A DNA stretch of 27,805 bases. Origin: Gnetum montanum. Lineage: Eukaryota; Streptophyta; Gnetopsida; Gnetales; Gnetaceae. The translations under genes and the position numbers were made by a program. This document shows, piece after piece, positions 11,032-21,678 of this stretch. Within the stretch, counting starts at the first letter, position 1. Each line of letters begins with the position of its first letter. The notes below the pieces were generated by a model, which was not told the origin of the DNA, searched no databases, and worked only from the letters and a program-made list of their open reading frames with translations. The stretch covers positions 3,055-30,859 of the forward strand of contig MNCI01024321.1 in the NCBI GenBank assembly GCA_015680685.1, read 5' to 3'.

Positions 11032-11049
11032 TGGCATTAGAAGGAGGGT
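11032..11049 (+). other. Primer-binding-like site of element A
   Basis: TGGCATTAGAAGGAGGGT starts 7 nt after the LTR end. It shares TGGCRYTAGAAGGAG with the site at 250 in element E. The tRNA was not assigned. Confidence 0.55.
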
Positions 11050-11074
11050 CTTTGGTGCCTTTTCTATGTGTCAT

Positions 11075-11545
11075 GGTAGTCTTGTAAGCCTTCTACACCC
11101 TGATACGCATTAGCGTAAACTTAACACCCATCTGTGGTTGTTTATGCATTGTGCAGTGCAGATCGGTCACCTCGACGGTTCCCTGGGAACCCTACAGGAC
11201 GTAAAGCCTTCGATTGCCAGTTAACTTGCCTCCTTCTTACGGTAGCCTTGTAAGCCTTCTACACCCGGATATGCACTAGCATAAACGTGACACCTTTCTG
11301 TGGTTGTTTACGAATCGTGTGGTGCAGATCGGTCACCTCGACGGTTCCCTGAGAACCCTACAAGACATAAAGCCTCCGGTCGCCAGTTGACTTGCCTATC
11401 TTACGGTAGTCTTGCATGGGCCTTGTACCTTATCGTGCACTAGCATAAACGTGACACCCTTCATAGTTGTTTACGCATTGTGCGGTATAGGTCTATCGCC
11501 TCGACGGTTCCTTGGGAGCCCGACAAGACATAAAGCCTTTTTTGA
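11075..11545 (+). repeat. Three tandem copies of a ~165-bp leader repeat
   Basis: Copies start with GGTAGYCTTG at 11075, 11241 and 11405 (166- and 164-bp spacing). Each contains a GTGACACC-like stretch, TTGTTTACG and CCTCGACGGTTCC. The third copy is truncated before the T-rich stretch at 11541. The array lies between the primer site and gag, so it is 5' leader sequence. Small open frames inside show no protein signature. Confidence 0.85.
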
Positions 11546-11659
11546 TTGCTTTTCTTTTTCATCGCTTTCCAACTTATTTGCTCTTCTTAGTTTGCAAAAC
11601 TGCTTAGCTTTCTGATTTCCTTGCTTTTCGCATTTGCAAAACCGTCTAGCTTAGTAACA

Positions 11660-14121
11660 ATGACTTCTGCAACTACCACTGTTAACACCTTCAACGTGGA
11701 GGTTCCCATCATGGTTCAAGGCACCATTGGTGCTGAACAACCATTGAACCTAATGCTGGAAACATGTCAATCCCTTAGGATCCAAAACTGAGGACTTGAG
11801 GGCTTGGCCTAGCAACATGAGCATTACAACTTCCTCTATGTGAAGGTTCATGCAAACCTGCCTTTGGACGTACACAAGTTCGAAAGCAAACGTAGCTTCG
11901 AGTTCGCTTACTGTGACGGGAAGGAGTTTGTTCCCACTCCCGGAACTTCCATACCTTTGACACAAACAAACCAAAGGCTTCTAGACCAACTAATCCAGTT
12001 GGCTAGGCTTAGGGAGCAACAAGACACGACATCTAACCAGGATGATGCTTTTCAGGATGGACAGGAGGAACTCGATTCCCAATCTGACGTGGGAGGTTAA
12101 ACCAACCCCGTTCCTGTCCCTTCTACCTAGTCCTTCTGAGCCAACCCATTGTCTGTCATCACTCCCTTTGTCATCACGCCTACGCTCCTGCAGCCTACAA
12201 CAACAACAACAATGGATAGCCATGTTACCTTCTCGGCTTGTCAACACCCTTATTCCCCTATTTTGTTTGTAGAGACTATGCCTCCGCAAACCATTCATCA
12301 ATCTATTTCTTGTAGCACATCACACACCAATCATGGCTACCCTACCGCATATTCACACTGTGCCTTCTTCGCAATCTTACACAACTTCTGTTTCAATTCC
12401 TACATTCACATTTGTTCCACCCACAGTGGCGAGCCTGGGCCCGTCCATGTGGTGGACCCCATTCACTTCTTCTCCTATTCCACAACCGTAGCAAATGTCT
12501 CACTATGTCCATCCTCAGACCTACCAAACCCCACAAATGGTACAACCTAACACGAGGCTATGGTCTGTTCTGCCGACGACACAAGTAGTCTATCCGGTGG
12601 CTCAACCTGCGGTTGCTGCCCCAATAGCACCACCTGCCGGGTGGTGGACAGTGCAAGCAGCACTGCTCGCAGGGGCTACCCCAACAGTACCGATGGGTCA
12701 CACTGCCACCCTCACTATTCCATAGGTGGGGGCTGCCTCGGTAGTTCCCCAATCGCCTACAACGTCGTAAGGTTTGGACCAAGCGTTCCAGCTTATCCAA
12801 ACCCTCACCAAGGAAATCAAACGCCTCAAAGTTGTCGAGTCCGACACGGTACAAGTCATGGACTTTTACTAGGACAACCCCATCAGCTCTACAATCCCTA
12901 CTCTGATGTTACCCCTAGGGATGTCTCTTCCACACTTCATGAAGTACGATGGGAAGGGAGATCCCAATGCACATCTTATTACCTTCAGGTCTAAGTCTCT
13001 CCTATTGCAGCAATGGCCACACATGATAATTTGTGTCTTTGCTATGTCCTTAGCCAGGAGAGCCTTAGATTGGTATCGCACGCTGCCACGCTCGTCCATT
13101 TCAACTCTCGAAGAGCTTCTGACCTAGTTCGTGACGTGTTTCAAGTATAACTTGAAGCCAAAAAATCATGTTGGACCAGATGATGAGCGTGAAGTAGGAG
13201 CCTCTGGAACCAGTCCAGAAGTTCATCCAGCAATGGAGCGGAACCCTTAACAAAATCCGCGAGCCCATTACGGAAGCCCACTTTTTGATCGTCTTTAAAG
13301 GTGCAGTGAATGACTTTATCAAGTCTAAACTGTACTACCTCGCCCCTCTCACTCTTAGTCAAGCCTTTGCTCAAACTAAGAGCATACAAGACGCTATCGA
13401 GGCAAGCAAAGACCTGGCCTACATCACCTACAAAAACACCTTCACAAAGAAGGACAAGGGTAAGGCCTCAACAACCATGGTGGTCGCTATGGTAACCGAG
13501 GCCAAGCCCAGACCTAGTAACAACGGTAACAAGAGCAACAAGAAACTAGCCGTACTTGCAGCTAACCCCATGCCCAAGCAGGGAAACATGTCGCAACCTC
13601 TAATTCCCTCACCTAAGACATCTGCACATCTGCACAACCTAAGCCAAACTTTGAGCATAAAGATCTCTCAAATTACACCCCACTTCCTCTCAAGCCTTTA
13701 GAACTTCTAAAGCAGCTATTAGCGGCAGGGCACATGCAATACAAGCAAATGTCGCAAGAAGCAATCAATAGACATCAAGGCTATTGTGAGATCCTTAGGA
13801 ACCCCTCTTTGGCTCTACCCAATTCCTAAGGGTTTTAGGCTAGATAGGTTTTGTGACTACCACTAACAGTGTGGTCACAACACAGATTACTATCTAGCGT
13901 TGCAGGATGACATCCAGAGATTGATCGACCAGGGAAAATTGGTGTTGGACGAAAGCAACCCAGTACATCCTAAAAACCAATCTATGCATGTCTACACAGA
14001 TCCCCTCAACGCCAACAATTCCGGTTACATCATCAATGTCATCGGCATTGACAATGATCCTAGGCCATCCCAGCAGCCATTTGTGGTCTATGTGCCTCAA
14101 CGTAGTGCACCAGCACCATGA
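11660..14121 (+). pseudogene. gag: Broken gag of element A (Ty3/gypsy, Tat-like)
   Basis: The ATG at 11660 begins MTSATTTVNTFNVEVP. This frame runs to 12098 with stops at 11789 and 11810. A Pro/Thr/Gln-rich linker follows to about 12850, moving to the second frame near 12330. A coiled helix (LIQTLTKEIKRLKVVESDTV) precedes the Gag domain at about 12906-13430, with FMKYDGKGDPNAHL, ARRALDWYRTLPRSS and, after a frameshift near 13165, the QKFIQQW and FKGAVNDF blocks. A Lys-rich part comes next. A degenerate zinc knuckle at 13852 follows (C..YH..CGH.., last Cys replaced by Tyr, stop at 13864), then LALQDDIQRLIDQGKL. This knuckle-plus-helix end is usual in Tat-type Gag. At least two frameshifts and more than five stops make it non-functional. 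Confidence 0.8.
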
Positions 14122-14636
14122 GCGGCTAATCAAAGCTCGCAATAGCCGTTCGTGCTGATAGTCCCTCCATGAGCATCCATCTTTACGCCACCTATTGGCA
14201 AAACCGTGTCACTTCGCTCGTTAACACTGTTAGCACCTTTCATCATTAGGGGGCCGACTCCTTCGACAGCCCCTGCATTGCATAAAACAACTGAACAACC
14301 TTCTCGTCCTAAAAAATGGGAAGTGCATTTCACAGGCGAGACGTCGGGATGAGGTACCATCCCTGGTACTTCCAAGCCTACGTCTCCACCCCTACGTCTA
14401 CGCCTTCATCACCAAAGATGAACATTGCCATAACTGCACAGTCTATGCCACCTTGCCAAAAAGGGTCTAAACCTAGATCCAAAGTTGCCCCTCCTTGAGA
14501 AATTCATCTTCTGGGATGAATCGAAGAGGAGGAAAGCACCAAATAGGGGGGTTGCCAAAACCTTTTGGATGCCCTCACTTAGGTCAAGCAGGCTCTAAAA
14601 TAGAAAAACACTACACTGAGCCTGTATGACCTGATC

Positions 14637-15476
14637 ATGACATCTGTACCGCACCACGAGGCTTTGATCCGCATGTTGACAACGATTCTGGTCAACGAAG
14701 ACATGCCAACGGAAGAGGAAGCGATCCACTCGGTCATGCTTCCCTCTATACTCGTAGAGCCTGAGCCATCCCAATTGACTTTCAGTGACAATGCCATTAG
14801 GGAAGATCCTGAAAGAGGTTAGGTAACCATGACACCTCTTTTCATCACAATTCGGGTTAGTCAACACTGGATCCAAAGGATACACGTTGATGATGGGGCT
14901 GCCATGAACGTCATCCCCTTTCCTATCGTGGACAAGTTGGGTTTGGTCGACTAGATCAAACCCACAACAACGTCCTGCCTAAGGTTGTTCAACAGGGCAT
15001 GCATCCTAGTGAAAGGCATAGTTCATATAAACTTCGTAGTAGGGGACCAGTTCCCCATAAACGCGACGTTCATTGTGGTTGAGGAAATGCCCAGGTGTAA
15101 CCTAATCTTGGGGAGATCATGGTTAGCACGACTTAGGGCTGTCTCCTCACCTATACACCAGGAAATCCACCTACCATACGCGGGCAGGAAGATGGTGATT
15201 CATGGTGACGAAGTAGCAGACCAAGCTATCAGTAACGTAGACATGGAGTAGGGTTCAAAGGTCGTAACCTCTGAGAATGAAGCGCCCGCTCATGCACATG
15301 TTGGACATCCAACGGGAGAATCGATTCAGTAGGCCAATCTCCAAAATGAAAGTGCATGGGTTAAGTTGCCCTTCTAAGTGGGGGACAATGACGTGAACGA
15401 GGGCCCTAGTGAAACGCCTCGACCTTAAGTTCCGATCAACCCACGACGGGTCAAGAAGAAGCTACGCATAGCGTAG
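14637..15476 (+). pseudogene. PR: Aspartic protease domain of element A, with stops
   Basis: One frame runs from about 14637 to the TAG at 15474, interrupted by stops including 14952 and 15249. A linker ending LTFSDNAI leads to VSQHWIQRIHVDDGAAMNVI at about 14857-14916, which aligns with the retroviral-type protease active site (usually D-S/T/G-G-A/S, here DDGA). Later come the hydrophobic strand blocks and LILGRSWLA at about 15103-15129, the counterpart of the LLGRPW block of plant gypsy proteases. The frame closes with the basic end PRRVKKKLRIA, with no reverse transcriptase after it. The stop overlaps a GCTACGC..GCGTAGC inverted repeat at 15461. An autonomous member would continue into pol here. 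Confidence 0.75.
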
Positions 15477-15534
15477 CAACCCCACTGCTTCCCACCCAGT
15501 TGCCATCCCTTGCACATTCATCGCTTTTTGCTTT

Positions 15535-15745
15535 GTTAACGTATCGTCTCCTTTGACATGTTACGCAATGGCCCGAAACGGCCTAAGACTATGTTACGCT
15601 ATGGCCCGAAATGGCCTAAAACTAGCATAAGTTACCAGTTAGCCGTTGTTCAAGTTGTTAACGTATCATCTCTTTGGCATGTTACGCAAAGGCCCGAAAC
15701 AGCCTAAAACTAGCAATGGCCCAAAATGGCCTAAAACTAGCACAT
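15535..15745 (+). repeat. Repeat of about 122 bp with GGCCCGAAACGGCC motifs
   Basis: GTTAACGTATCRTCTC starts at 15535 and again at 15657. Each copy runs into ATGTTACGCAA, GGCCCGAAACRGCC and TAAAACTAGCA, with extra partial copies of the last part. GGCCCGAAACGGCC is itself close to palindromic. No protein is encoded here. Confidence 0.75.
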
Positions 15746-16209
15746 GAAAACATGAACATTTTATAAAACGCACGTATGCATTGCACAAGTTAGCGCAAAA
15801 TCAATTTCTATTTTGCAAAATCCTCTTTGCTTTATTCAAATTTTTTGCCTGTTAACAATGTTTGCAAATTTTTTTACAAGATTTCAAAAATTCAAAATCT
15901 CAAAGTTAAAAAAAAATCCCATGCTATCATGGGTTGTCTTTGTTTGTGCCATCTTTGCCTTTCATTTTTGCATCATTTCCTTTTGCAACATCTTCCCTAG
16001 CATTGCCCTCTGTCGGTTCTTCATTCCCTCCCTCTACGGGCCTTGCATCCTCATCTAGAGCCTGCATGGTGGGAGTGAAGTGGTCAGCTAGGGTAATAAA
16101 CGAAAATCACAATATAGCATGATCATTAGCATGGTAGAAGGCGACTAACTTGAGAAGGGTTTGCATCCATCTTGAAGGGTATCTGGTCCAAGCCAAGCTC
16201 GAGGTGGCG
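15746..16209. other. T-rich non-coding stretch of element A
   Basis: A TATA-like ATTTTATAAAACGC lies at about 15757, then pyrimidine-rich sequence to 16060. I found no domain in the open frames. It forms the 3' side of the antisense gene and the intergenic zone between protease and that gene. Confidence 0.5.
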
Positions 16210-18894
16210 CTAGACCTCCTCTGCCGTGATGTCCATCCAACGCCTGTTGCTAGGTTCAGCATCCGTGGTAGCTCTCTCCCTTTCGGTAGCTATCCACCTT
16301 GGTGGCCCCGACGAAAAGGAGACAGTTGCAGTCTCTCTTGTGGGAAGGTTAACTTTCAGGTCAGAAGATTCCGTAACCTTTACCTGCTCTTTAAACTTAG
16401 CATAGGCCTTAGAAGCATCAATAGAATTTATGAATGCTTCATACGTAAACACCTCCACAATAGCGTCCTTGTATAGTTTACAATGGATGGCATTTTCCCA
16501 TTTATACATGTGTTTATGGTTTCTCTGGGACTGCCCCCATTCGTAAATCTTGGCGTTGACGTCTTTCAAGTCCTGATACTTCTTGGCTAGCAATTCCATT
16601 TGCATCTACTTTTTGATTATCTCACGAGTGGCTTCAACATTCTAATGTGCAATAGTCCAAAACCTATCGTAGTCTATTACAGCTGTGTGCCAGTCTTCAT
16701 TATTTGTGTCACGGGCTATGAGGAACTCGTTCCTCGACCTGAGATCCTCCACTTCGGTGACCAGGTCGGCCTCTCTTTACTCAGCCTTTTGGACCTGTTT
16801 CCATAGGTTCTCGTTGACGTGCTTATACTCCCACAAGGATCTTGTTGAGTGCAAAATGCATTTGCAAGCCTCGTCGTACATGCTACGAGACACCTTGGTC
16901 ACTTTAGGTGGGAATGTAGGCATGACACCGACCTTCAAAGGTTGTGCCGAGTCCCATTTGAGTTGAGAGGCTACCATGACACAAAGAGCGTAGCAATCGC
17001 GTTAGCATAGCAAGGTTAGCAAACTCAAAAACTTCTAGCATAATAACACTAGGGTGCTTAACATTACTACTTACCCACTTCAGGGTTTGCCTGCCAAAGG
17101 TGGTTGATCATGTCGTCAACGATTCCCTGCATGAATGTAAGCTTGTCAAGGATCTCGGCCCATGACTCTACACGGATCAATGAGGGTCTTACAGCATCAA
17201 TAGTAGCACTTGTTACATAACTGAATAATTAGTAATGGCCAAAACAGGCTGTGATAAGGCAGACATATTGCCAAACTCACCAGCGTCTAGTTGCGGTCTC
17301 ACTTCTTGCTAATGCAAGATGATGGTGGTAGCCTTAGCAGAAGGCCCTGCTGAGTCTGCACAAGCCTCTTCTTCATGCACTGGTGCCTTTCCTTTTAGGA
17401 GACCAATGTCATTTTTATTCAAGGGAGGTTCCTCTTCGTTAGTAGTAGGATTCTCCCTAATGACAAGAGCCCTTGCCTTAGTGACAGGAGCTCCTTTATT
17501 CTTGATCGGGGCCCTCTCCTCCGAGATTGGGGCCTCCGTGCCTTTATTTGTCACCCCCATCTTAGGGGTCGACACTTCTTCATCACCTTCTTCTTCTTCT
17601 TCTTCCTCTGCCAGTAGAGAAACATGTTTGCATTAATACAAAACAAGTTAGCTCAAAGCAGGTGCTACGCTACGCTACGTCGCCTAGCGTAGCATAGCAT
17701 AGCAAACAATAACAAAGTAAGCATTGAAAAAAATCTTTTACCAATGGGGGATTGCATCCTCTGCAGTTTAAGCTACAGTCTTCGCCCCTCCTCCTCCTCC
17801 TGGTGAAGGGTTTCCTTAGCTAGGGGAGGCATCTTCCACTGCAACTCTTTAGGCATAGTCTCAGCTATGAGACGTTCCCCCCACGACATGCTACAGGCTA
17901 CGACAGGGGGTGTCTCACCTATGCTATCCTGACCACAAACATTGCGAGCCATCTGATCCTTAGTCGTCACAGAGAATGACTCCCCAATTACTTCTAGGGG
18001 ATCCTGGGCTCAGATGGTCTAAAAGATTTGGTGAATCCATGGTCTAGAAATATGGTCGCGATTTGGCATGATCCAGACTCCATTCTCTTGAACTACTAGA
18101 AAATCTGCGAAGCGCTTCAGACAGCCTATATAGAAGGCATAATGTATGTTGGAATGGGATTCCGATTTTTGACGATGTCCCAAGATTTCAACTTGCAAGC
18201 CTTTACATAGGAAGCTGGCCCAGTTGTAACGGGCCCCCTCCTCCATAATGTCATGCATTATCTAGACCTACTCAATCTCTAGGACCTTCCCTTGGGTAAA
18301 TCTCCAGGGCATGCCTGTCTTTGAGCTTATCCATAAGGAGCCACTTTCGCTCCTTAGAAATCCCCAACCACTCATGAATATCCTTCTTTTGAAGGGTTAG
18401 CTCCTTCTTGCCCCTCGACCCTATGAGGATGCCGTCGGCAAGAACACTGAATAGGTCCGTAAACAACTGGTCATTGATTTCAATGACCACCCGCATGTCC
18501 CGTATGTGCGTGTGGAAGCAACCCGCCTTTTTGGAAAAGGAGTTGACATCTCGATGGTAGAAACGCTCAGATTCGGGGCCAAGAATAGATCCATAAGTTC
18601 AGCCTTTTCAAGATTTTAGACCAAGGAGTCCAAATCTACATCGTTTATCCAGAATTGGATTGCTTCTACTTCACCATATAAGAAGTATATGTTCGCCCCT
18701 GTGCCTCAGCAGTTACCACCGTCACCTCTTGGGGCCTCTTCGCCCCTACAATAGTTTTCGCAAAAACATTTAGCATGAAAACGCAGAAAGTACAAAGATT
18801 GCAAAGACACTTAAGTATGTGACACTTACCGCTTGGCCTACTAGGCCTATATGGTAACGGGAACGGTGGAAGGTCAATCAGAACTTGTTCAACC
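16210..18894 (-). pseudogene. Antisense multi-exon ORF of element A (putative plant transposon protein-like)
   Basis: Five exon-like open segments are joined by plausible splice sites on the minus strand: to 18830 (AAGCG|GTAAGT), 18745-17742, 17607-17281 (after TGGCAG, ending CTG|GTGAGT), 17220-17075 (after TATTCAG, ending GTGG|GTAAGT) and 16970-16210. The last junction keeps the frame (G|CC, giving ..PEV-ASQLKW..). Exon 2 holds LFTDLFSVLADGI, KDIHEWLGISKERKWL and YPREGPRD, then a helical block with YNWASFLCKGLQ and YIGCLKRFADFLVV. This order resembles the 'putative plant transposon protein' domain. Exon 3 is Glu/Lys/Pro-rich. Exon 5 is a long helical, probably coiled-coil end. Frameshifts in exons 2 and 3 and several stops break it. 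Antisense extra ORFs near the 3' end are known in Tat-lineage elements. The function is unknown. Element B cuts the 5' side at 18894. Confidence 0.6.
17608..17741 (-). other. Predicted intron 2 of the antisense ORF, carrying the LTR palindrome motif
   Basis: The donor reads TTG|GTAAAAG and the acceptor CTACTGGCAG|AGG. Inside, at about 17663-17707, lies GCTACGCTACGCTACG facing TAGCGTAGC, the motif that clusters in the U3 of element A. A related GCGTAGC..GTTAGCATAGC is in the intron at 16985-17010. Confidence 0.45.
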
Positions 18895-19473
18895 TGTACT
18901 ATCCGAAATCATCGGTCTCCGACTGGAATGAAACAGAAACCAAGAGATCCCTGGACATGCACAGAAGATCCTACCTTCGCTTGAGGGTGAGCTGGAATGA
19001 ATGAAGGTAGAGTACCTTGGGTGGTCCGCATGCAGATCAGACAAGGATTTCCCCAACGTATGCCAATATGCAATACGCTAGGTTATGCGTAAACAATGTA
19101 ATAAACATGAACCGGAATGTAAACATGCAAGGAAACAAACACATAAGTAAACGAGAATAGGTGAAAACTATAATAGATCTTAACCAAAAATGAAACAACT
19201 TTATTGCAAAAATAATATAGATTACAGTGCACCGGTTTGAACGCAGTTGTGGATTTGACACAAGGCGGATGAAGAGCCCCGGTGGATGTGGAGGGATGAA
19301 AGTGTGCTGGTTTGAACTACAGGCACAGTGTGGAGGTTGTATGCTTAGTGTGCAGGGTTGAAGTCTGGTGTATAGGATGAAGGGTTCTAGATTTTTCTCA
19401 GTGTGGGTTGTCCGAATTTTTGCCAAGATGCCTCCAATTTTCCCCCCAACCCTGATCTGGTTAAAAATCGGAG

Positions 19474-19481
19474 TTTTTATA
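19474..19481 (-). promoter_or_regulatory. TATA box of element B LTR (minus strand)
   Basis: The plus-strand TTTTTATA gives TATAAAAA on the minus strand, in the context GTATAAAAACTCCG. The position matches the TATA box in copy C. Transcription would run towards lower coordinates. Confidence 0.6.
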
Positions 19482-19574
19482 CAAGTTTAGACGTTAGACT
19501 CGAATATGAGAGGGGATGATTGGCTGTGGAGTGCTGGACTCTCGGGTCGGGTGACATGTGGCACGTTGACCGAG

Positions 19575-20145
19575 TGCGTTACACGCCAGCGTATACTGTT
19601 GTACGCCAGCGTATACACTTTGGGCGTGTGAACTCGGCGTACAGACTTGACTAAAATAAAAGAAGTTATTCGACCCTCGGATTTGAATTCAGATGTCACG
19701 AGAATGCTACGTGTGGATGTTCAGCTTGGTTGGCCTTGATCTGACATGGTTCTGGAGAGCTTTGATTAGTATACGTTATGCTACACACTGGGTGTACACA
19801 TTATACATGCTGGGCGTACACGCTGGGTGTACATGTTGGGCGTGGGCGTATACGCTAGGCGTACATGCTGAGCTCAGCATATGAACTCCAAAGTGCATGA
19901 TGTTGAGACCAAAATTCGACTTTCTGGAGCCCATGATGATACCTGATAATTGCTCTGTTCCTGTGAGTTGATGCCTTGTACAAAATCTTACTCTGAAGTG
20001 CCATTTCCATGCCGTCTTTGGGATCGCATGCTGGGTATACCCGTCAGTCGTACGTGTTGAGCGTACATGTGAAGTGTGCACGCTGGGTGTGTACGCAGGG
20101 CGTATACACTGGGAGTGTACGCTGGGAGTATACGCTGGGCATGTA
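19575..20145 (-). promoter_or_regulatory. GCGTATACGC-type palindrome cluster in element B U3
   Basis: Many GCGTATAC, GCGTACAC and CGTATACGC strings occur, often joined by CTGGG, in two groups at about 19575-19640 and 19790-20145. The ideal unit GCGTATACGC is a perfect 10-bp palindrome. Open frames here are products of the repeat and were not called as genes. Confidence 0.6.
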
Positions 20146-20370
20146 TGCCGCATACTGCATACTCAGTGAAAACCCAGTATCTTGAGCTCTGAAGTTGCCA
20201 TGTTTGATGCCAGATGTCGCCGTGGTCATTTGCGGGTCCTAGGGAACTATTTCTTGTTGAGTTCGACTCTGCTTGAAGCTGTCTATGGGGCCCTCAAGCT
20301 TCAGTCATGCTGGGGAGTGTCATGACTTAGCTCGAATCTTGTTAGAGAAGTACTAAGCTCAGAATTTTAT

Positions 20371-20446
20371 GGTGTTTCATTGGCCCCTCTTTGTTGACGC
20401 TTGGAGGAATCAACCCGAGAAGCATCGACAAAGAAGTACAAACACC
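20371..20446. repeat. Conserved two-part inverted repeat in element B U3
   Basis: The outer arms are GGTGTTT (20371-20377) and AAACACC (20440-20446). The inner arms are CTTTGTTGA and TCGACAAAG, with one wobble position. The same arrangement is kept in copy C at 25940-26020 although the intervening bases differ. Confidence 0.5.
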
Positions 20447-21449
20447 ACAAGCAACTTGGTAGAGACATTATCCTTTGGCACCTGGCCAGACGTCATCGTA
20501 CCATGTTCAGTAGTACATAGGATTGGGGAAATGAAATTGGTATTGGATAGGGAAATGGGAACTGTAGGGATTGGTAACCGATCAAGGGCTTGTGCGTGAT
20601 GAAGAGGATGTCCGAGTATGTATGTGGGTCATGCTTATCTTTGTCAATAGCTATTGTTTAGCCATTTTTAGTAGATTTGGGATCAAAACACGATGTGTAC
20701 GTCCTTTGGCGGCATGAGACTCTTATTTGGTGTTTAAGAGGACTTGTTGGCACAACCAAAGCCACGTGATAATGTGTTACATTCTTTGGGAGAACAGGGT
20801 CTCTGTTTAGTGTTGAAGGGGACCTGTTGGCAGAGAGCCAGAGCCATGCAACGAGATGTTACTTGAGCGTTTGAGACATGAGTACTTGTTTCTAAGACAA
20901 CTTCCTTCCTGTCTGGGGCTTGTATGGGAAGTGCCAAGGGTCTTGTGTTTTTTTTTGTGACGAGCTTTGTTTTTACCGTGTACTCATGCTCAAAAGGCCA
21001 TGCTGTGTGTCGCAACTATTTAAAAGTGTTGCAGTGTGCGACGATGTGCTCAAAATCTTGGGTGTACTAGGTGTATCAGGGGTGCAACTGAGTAGAGTAT
21101 GTTGAGGAATAGGTGGGATATGTAACGGGAGATGTACTAGTGAATGGCTTGATTAGTCTTGTCACATGTGTTATGAACAACGTCTTACCTTGCTGCTATG
21201 ACGAAGTGCATTCTTGTACGAACACCTCTGAGTGTCATCCTGCAAAAACAACTCCAAGAAGACAAGAAAACCATGAGTGAGTAAGAAAGCTTAGACTTGA
21301 ATAGCTACTGATGAAACAAAGGCACCGGATGAGATTTTAGGCACTGTATATGAATGGTAACAATGTTGTTACGATCGGCTGATGGCGAGCGAGGCAACGG
21401 CTTTGACGAAGTTTGAATGCAGCTACAGATCGGGAGGCTAGAGATGAAG

Positions 21450-21678
21450 TTGCTAGTTTATAGTCGTAGCGGACTATTGAGGGTTAGTTTTATGTCATGA
21501 CCTGTTGGACATTGCCTGTTTAACGTCGTGGCAGACGGTATGTTGCTAGTTTCTAGTCTTGACGGATCGTGAAGAGGCAAACTTGTTTATAGTCTTAGCG
21601 AACTCTGGCGAATGAGACTGTGGTAGTTTAATGTCGTACCAGATGGGTGCTAGTTTATTGTCATTGCGGACATTTTGT
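21450..21678. repeat. Degenerate older units of the array of element B
   Basis: The pattern AGTTTA..GTC.T....GGAC recurs imperfectly about seven times with irregular spacing, and copy C has the same seven-fold pattern at about 27025-27245. It looks like the ancestral array from which the tidy 37-bp repeat grew. Confidence 0.55.

Larger units (their letters stand above)
18895..21244 (-). mobile_element. 3' LTR of element B (upper end uncertain)
   Basis: The lower end is well supported. TGTACTATCCGAAATCATCG starts at 18895 and matches the start of the second copy at 24761 and, reverse-complemented, the end of the LTR of element A. It interrupts the antisense ORF, preceded by CAACC (18890-18894) as the presumed target site. 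Homology with the copy at 24761 continues through a minus-strand TATA box, a palindrome cluster and a conserved hairpin. The upper boundary is a guess at CA 21243-21244. No polypurine tract is visible next to it, and homology with copy C runs on into the integrase, so alignment alone does not set it. Confidence 0.65.

Noticed and set aside
19776-20229. Minus-strand open frames with repeated PAYTPSVH-like words
   Set aside because: They are translations of the CTGGGCGTATACG repeat in the LTR of element B, not conserved proteins.
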